Positions 13,893 to 14,007 of a stretch of 14,007 nt of DNA are shown here, in pieces (position 1 is the first letter of the stretch; each line of letters begins with the position of its first letter). This DNA is from an uncultured Lachnospiraceae bacterium (GTDB taxonomy: Bacteria; Bacillota; Clostridia; Lachnospirales; Lachnospiraceae). Position numbers and translations under genes: made by a program. The DNA lies in assembly GCA_947653315.1 (NCBI GenBank), contig CANTGP010000029.1:1-14007 (forward strand). Reading direction: 5' to 3'. Below the pieces are notes generated by a model. That model did no database searches. It had not been told where the DNA came from and saw nothing but the letters and a program-made list of their open reading frames with translations.

Positions 13893-13912
13893 TAAAATTA
13901 TGCGTTTTCTGT

Positions 13913-13946
13913 TAAAAATCTGCCCGCAGGACATACCTGCGGACAG
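13913..13946 (-). terminator. Terminator of a minus-strand gene right of the window
   Basis: CTGCCCGCAGG (13920-13930), loop ACATA, CCTGCGGACAG (13936-13946) pair with one mismatch. Read on the minus strand the stem is followed by ATTTTTAAC. This fits a rho-independent terminator for a gene beyond 14007, isolating the htrA promoter. Confidence 0.65.
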
Positions 13947-13954
13947 ACAGCCTA

Positions 13955-14007
13955 GAGCGTGTTTGAAAATTGCTTTCTGCAAGATGTTGTCCCAATTTGC
14001 GTCATAT
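13955..14007. mobile_element. Possible end of an insertion or repeated element
   Basis: From GAGCGTGTTTGAAAA at 13955 to the window edge the sequence has the look of the terminal inverted repeat of an IS5-like element (GAG start after CTA). It also resembles a sequence I recall as recurrent in Lachnospiraceae genomes. It follows a terminator with only 8 nt between. Only one end is visible and no transposase is in the window, so this is a tentative call. Confidence 0.3.

Overview
The window looks like chromosomal DNA of a gut-type Firmicute, most likely a Lachnospiraceae (Clostridium cluster XIVa) relative. The pointers are a Csp-like S8 peptidase, a His-less HPr-like protein, a ClpX-type unfoldase, an arcC variant of a kind I associate with that family, strong AGGAGG-type ribosome sites and roughly 50% GC genes with AT-rich gaps. 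This placement is inference from protein style, not from a database match. All genes except arcC lie on the minus strand.

Left end (1-1893): a palindrome, one copy of a dispersed repeat, a small serine recombinase (minus) and a divergently transcribed carbamate kinase (plus) with a good sigma-A promoter.

Sucrose/alpha-glucan region (1897-7970, minus): transcription starts at a TTTACA-N17-TATTAT promoter near 7871-7899. A cre/LacI-type operator lies just downstream of the predicted start and a second one lies 111 bp upstream of it. The genes run HPr-like regulator (no phosphorylatable His, HPr Ser46 motif kept), PfkB fructokinase, Cof-type HAD phosphatase, GH13_4 amylosucrase-like enzyme, LacI-family repressor, and a signal peptidase II-like protein coupled to the repressor by an ATGA overlap. 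Inferred logic: the amylosucrase splits sucrose into fructose plus glucosyl/glucan, the fructokinase phosphorylates the fructose, and the repressor and HPr-like protein sense sugar state. No transporter is present in the window.

Proteostasis region (7983-13946, minus): htrA (membrane-anchored S1C protease with PDZ domain and an odd Gly/Asn/Tyr-rich N-terminal tail) is followed by a hairpin terminator. Next comes a gene-free stretch with a large inverted repeat built from two more copies of the dispersed repeat seen at the left end. After that come a promoter, a divergent ClpX-like ATPase and a Csp-like S8 peptidase whose nucleophile serine is replaced by cysteine, ending in a strong terminator.

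Right edge: a terminator for a minus-strand gene outside the window, then what looks like the end of a repeated or insertion element running off the window. The most unusual items are the inverted-repeat element (three copies, conserved hairpin), the ClpX-like/Cys-subtilase pair, and the HPr-like protein inside a sucrose operon. No tRNA, rRNA or CRISPR array was seen.
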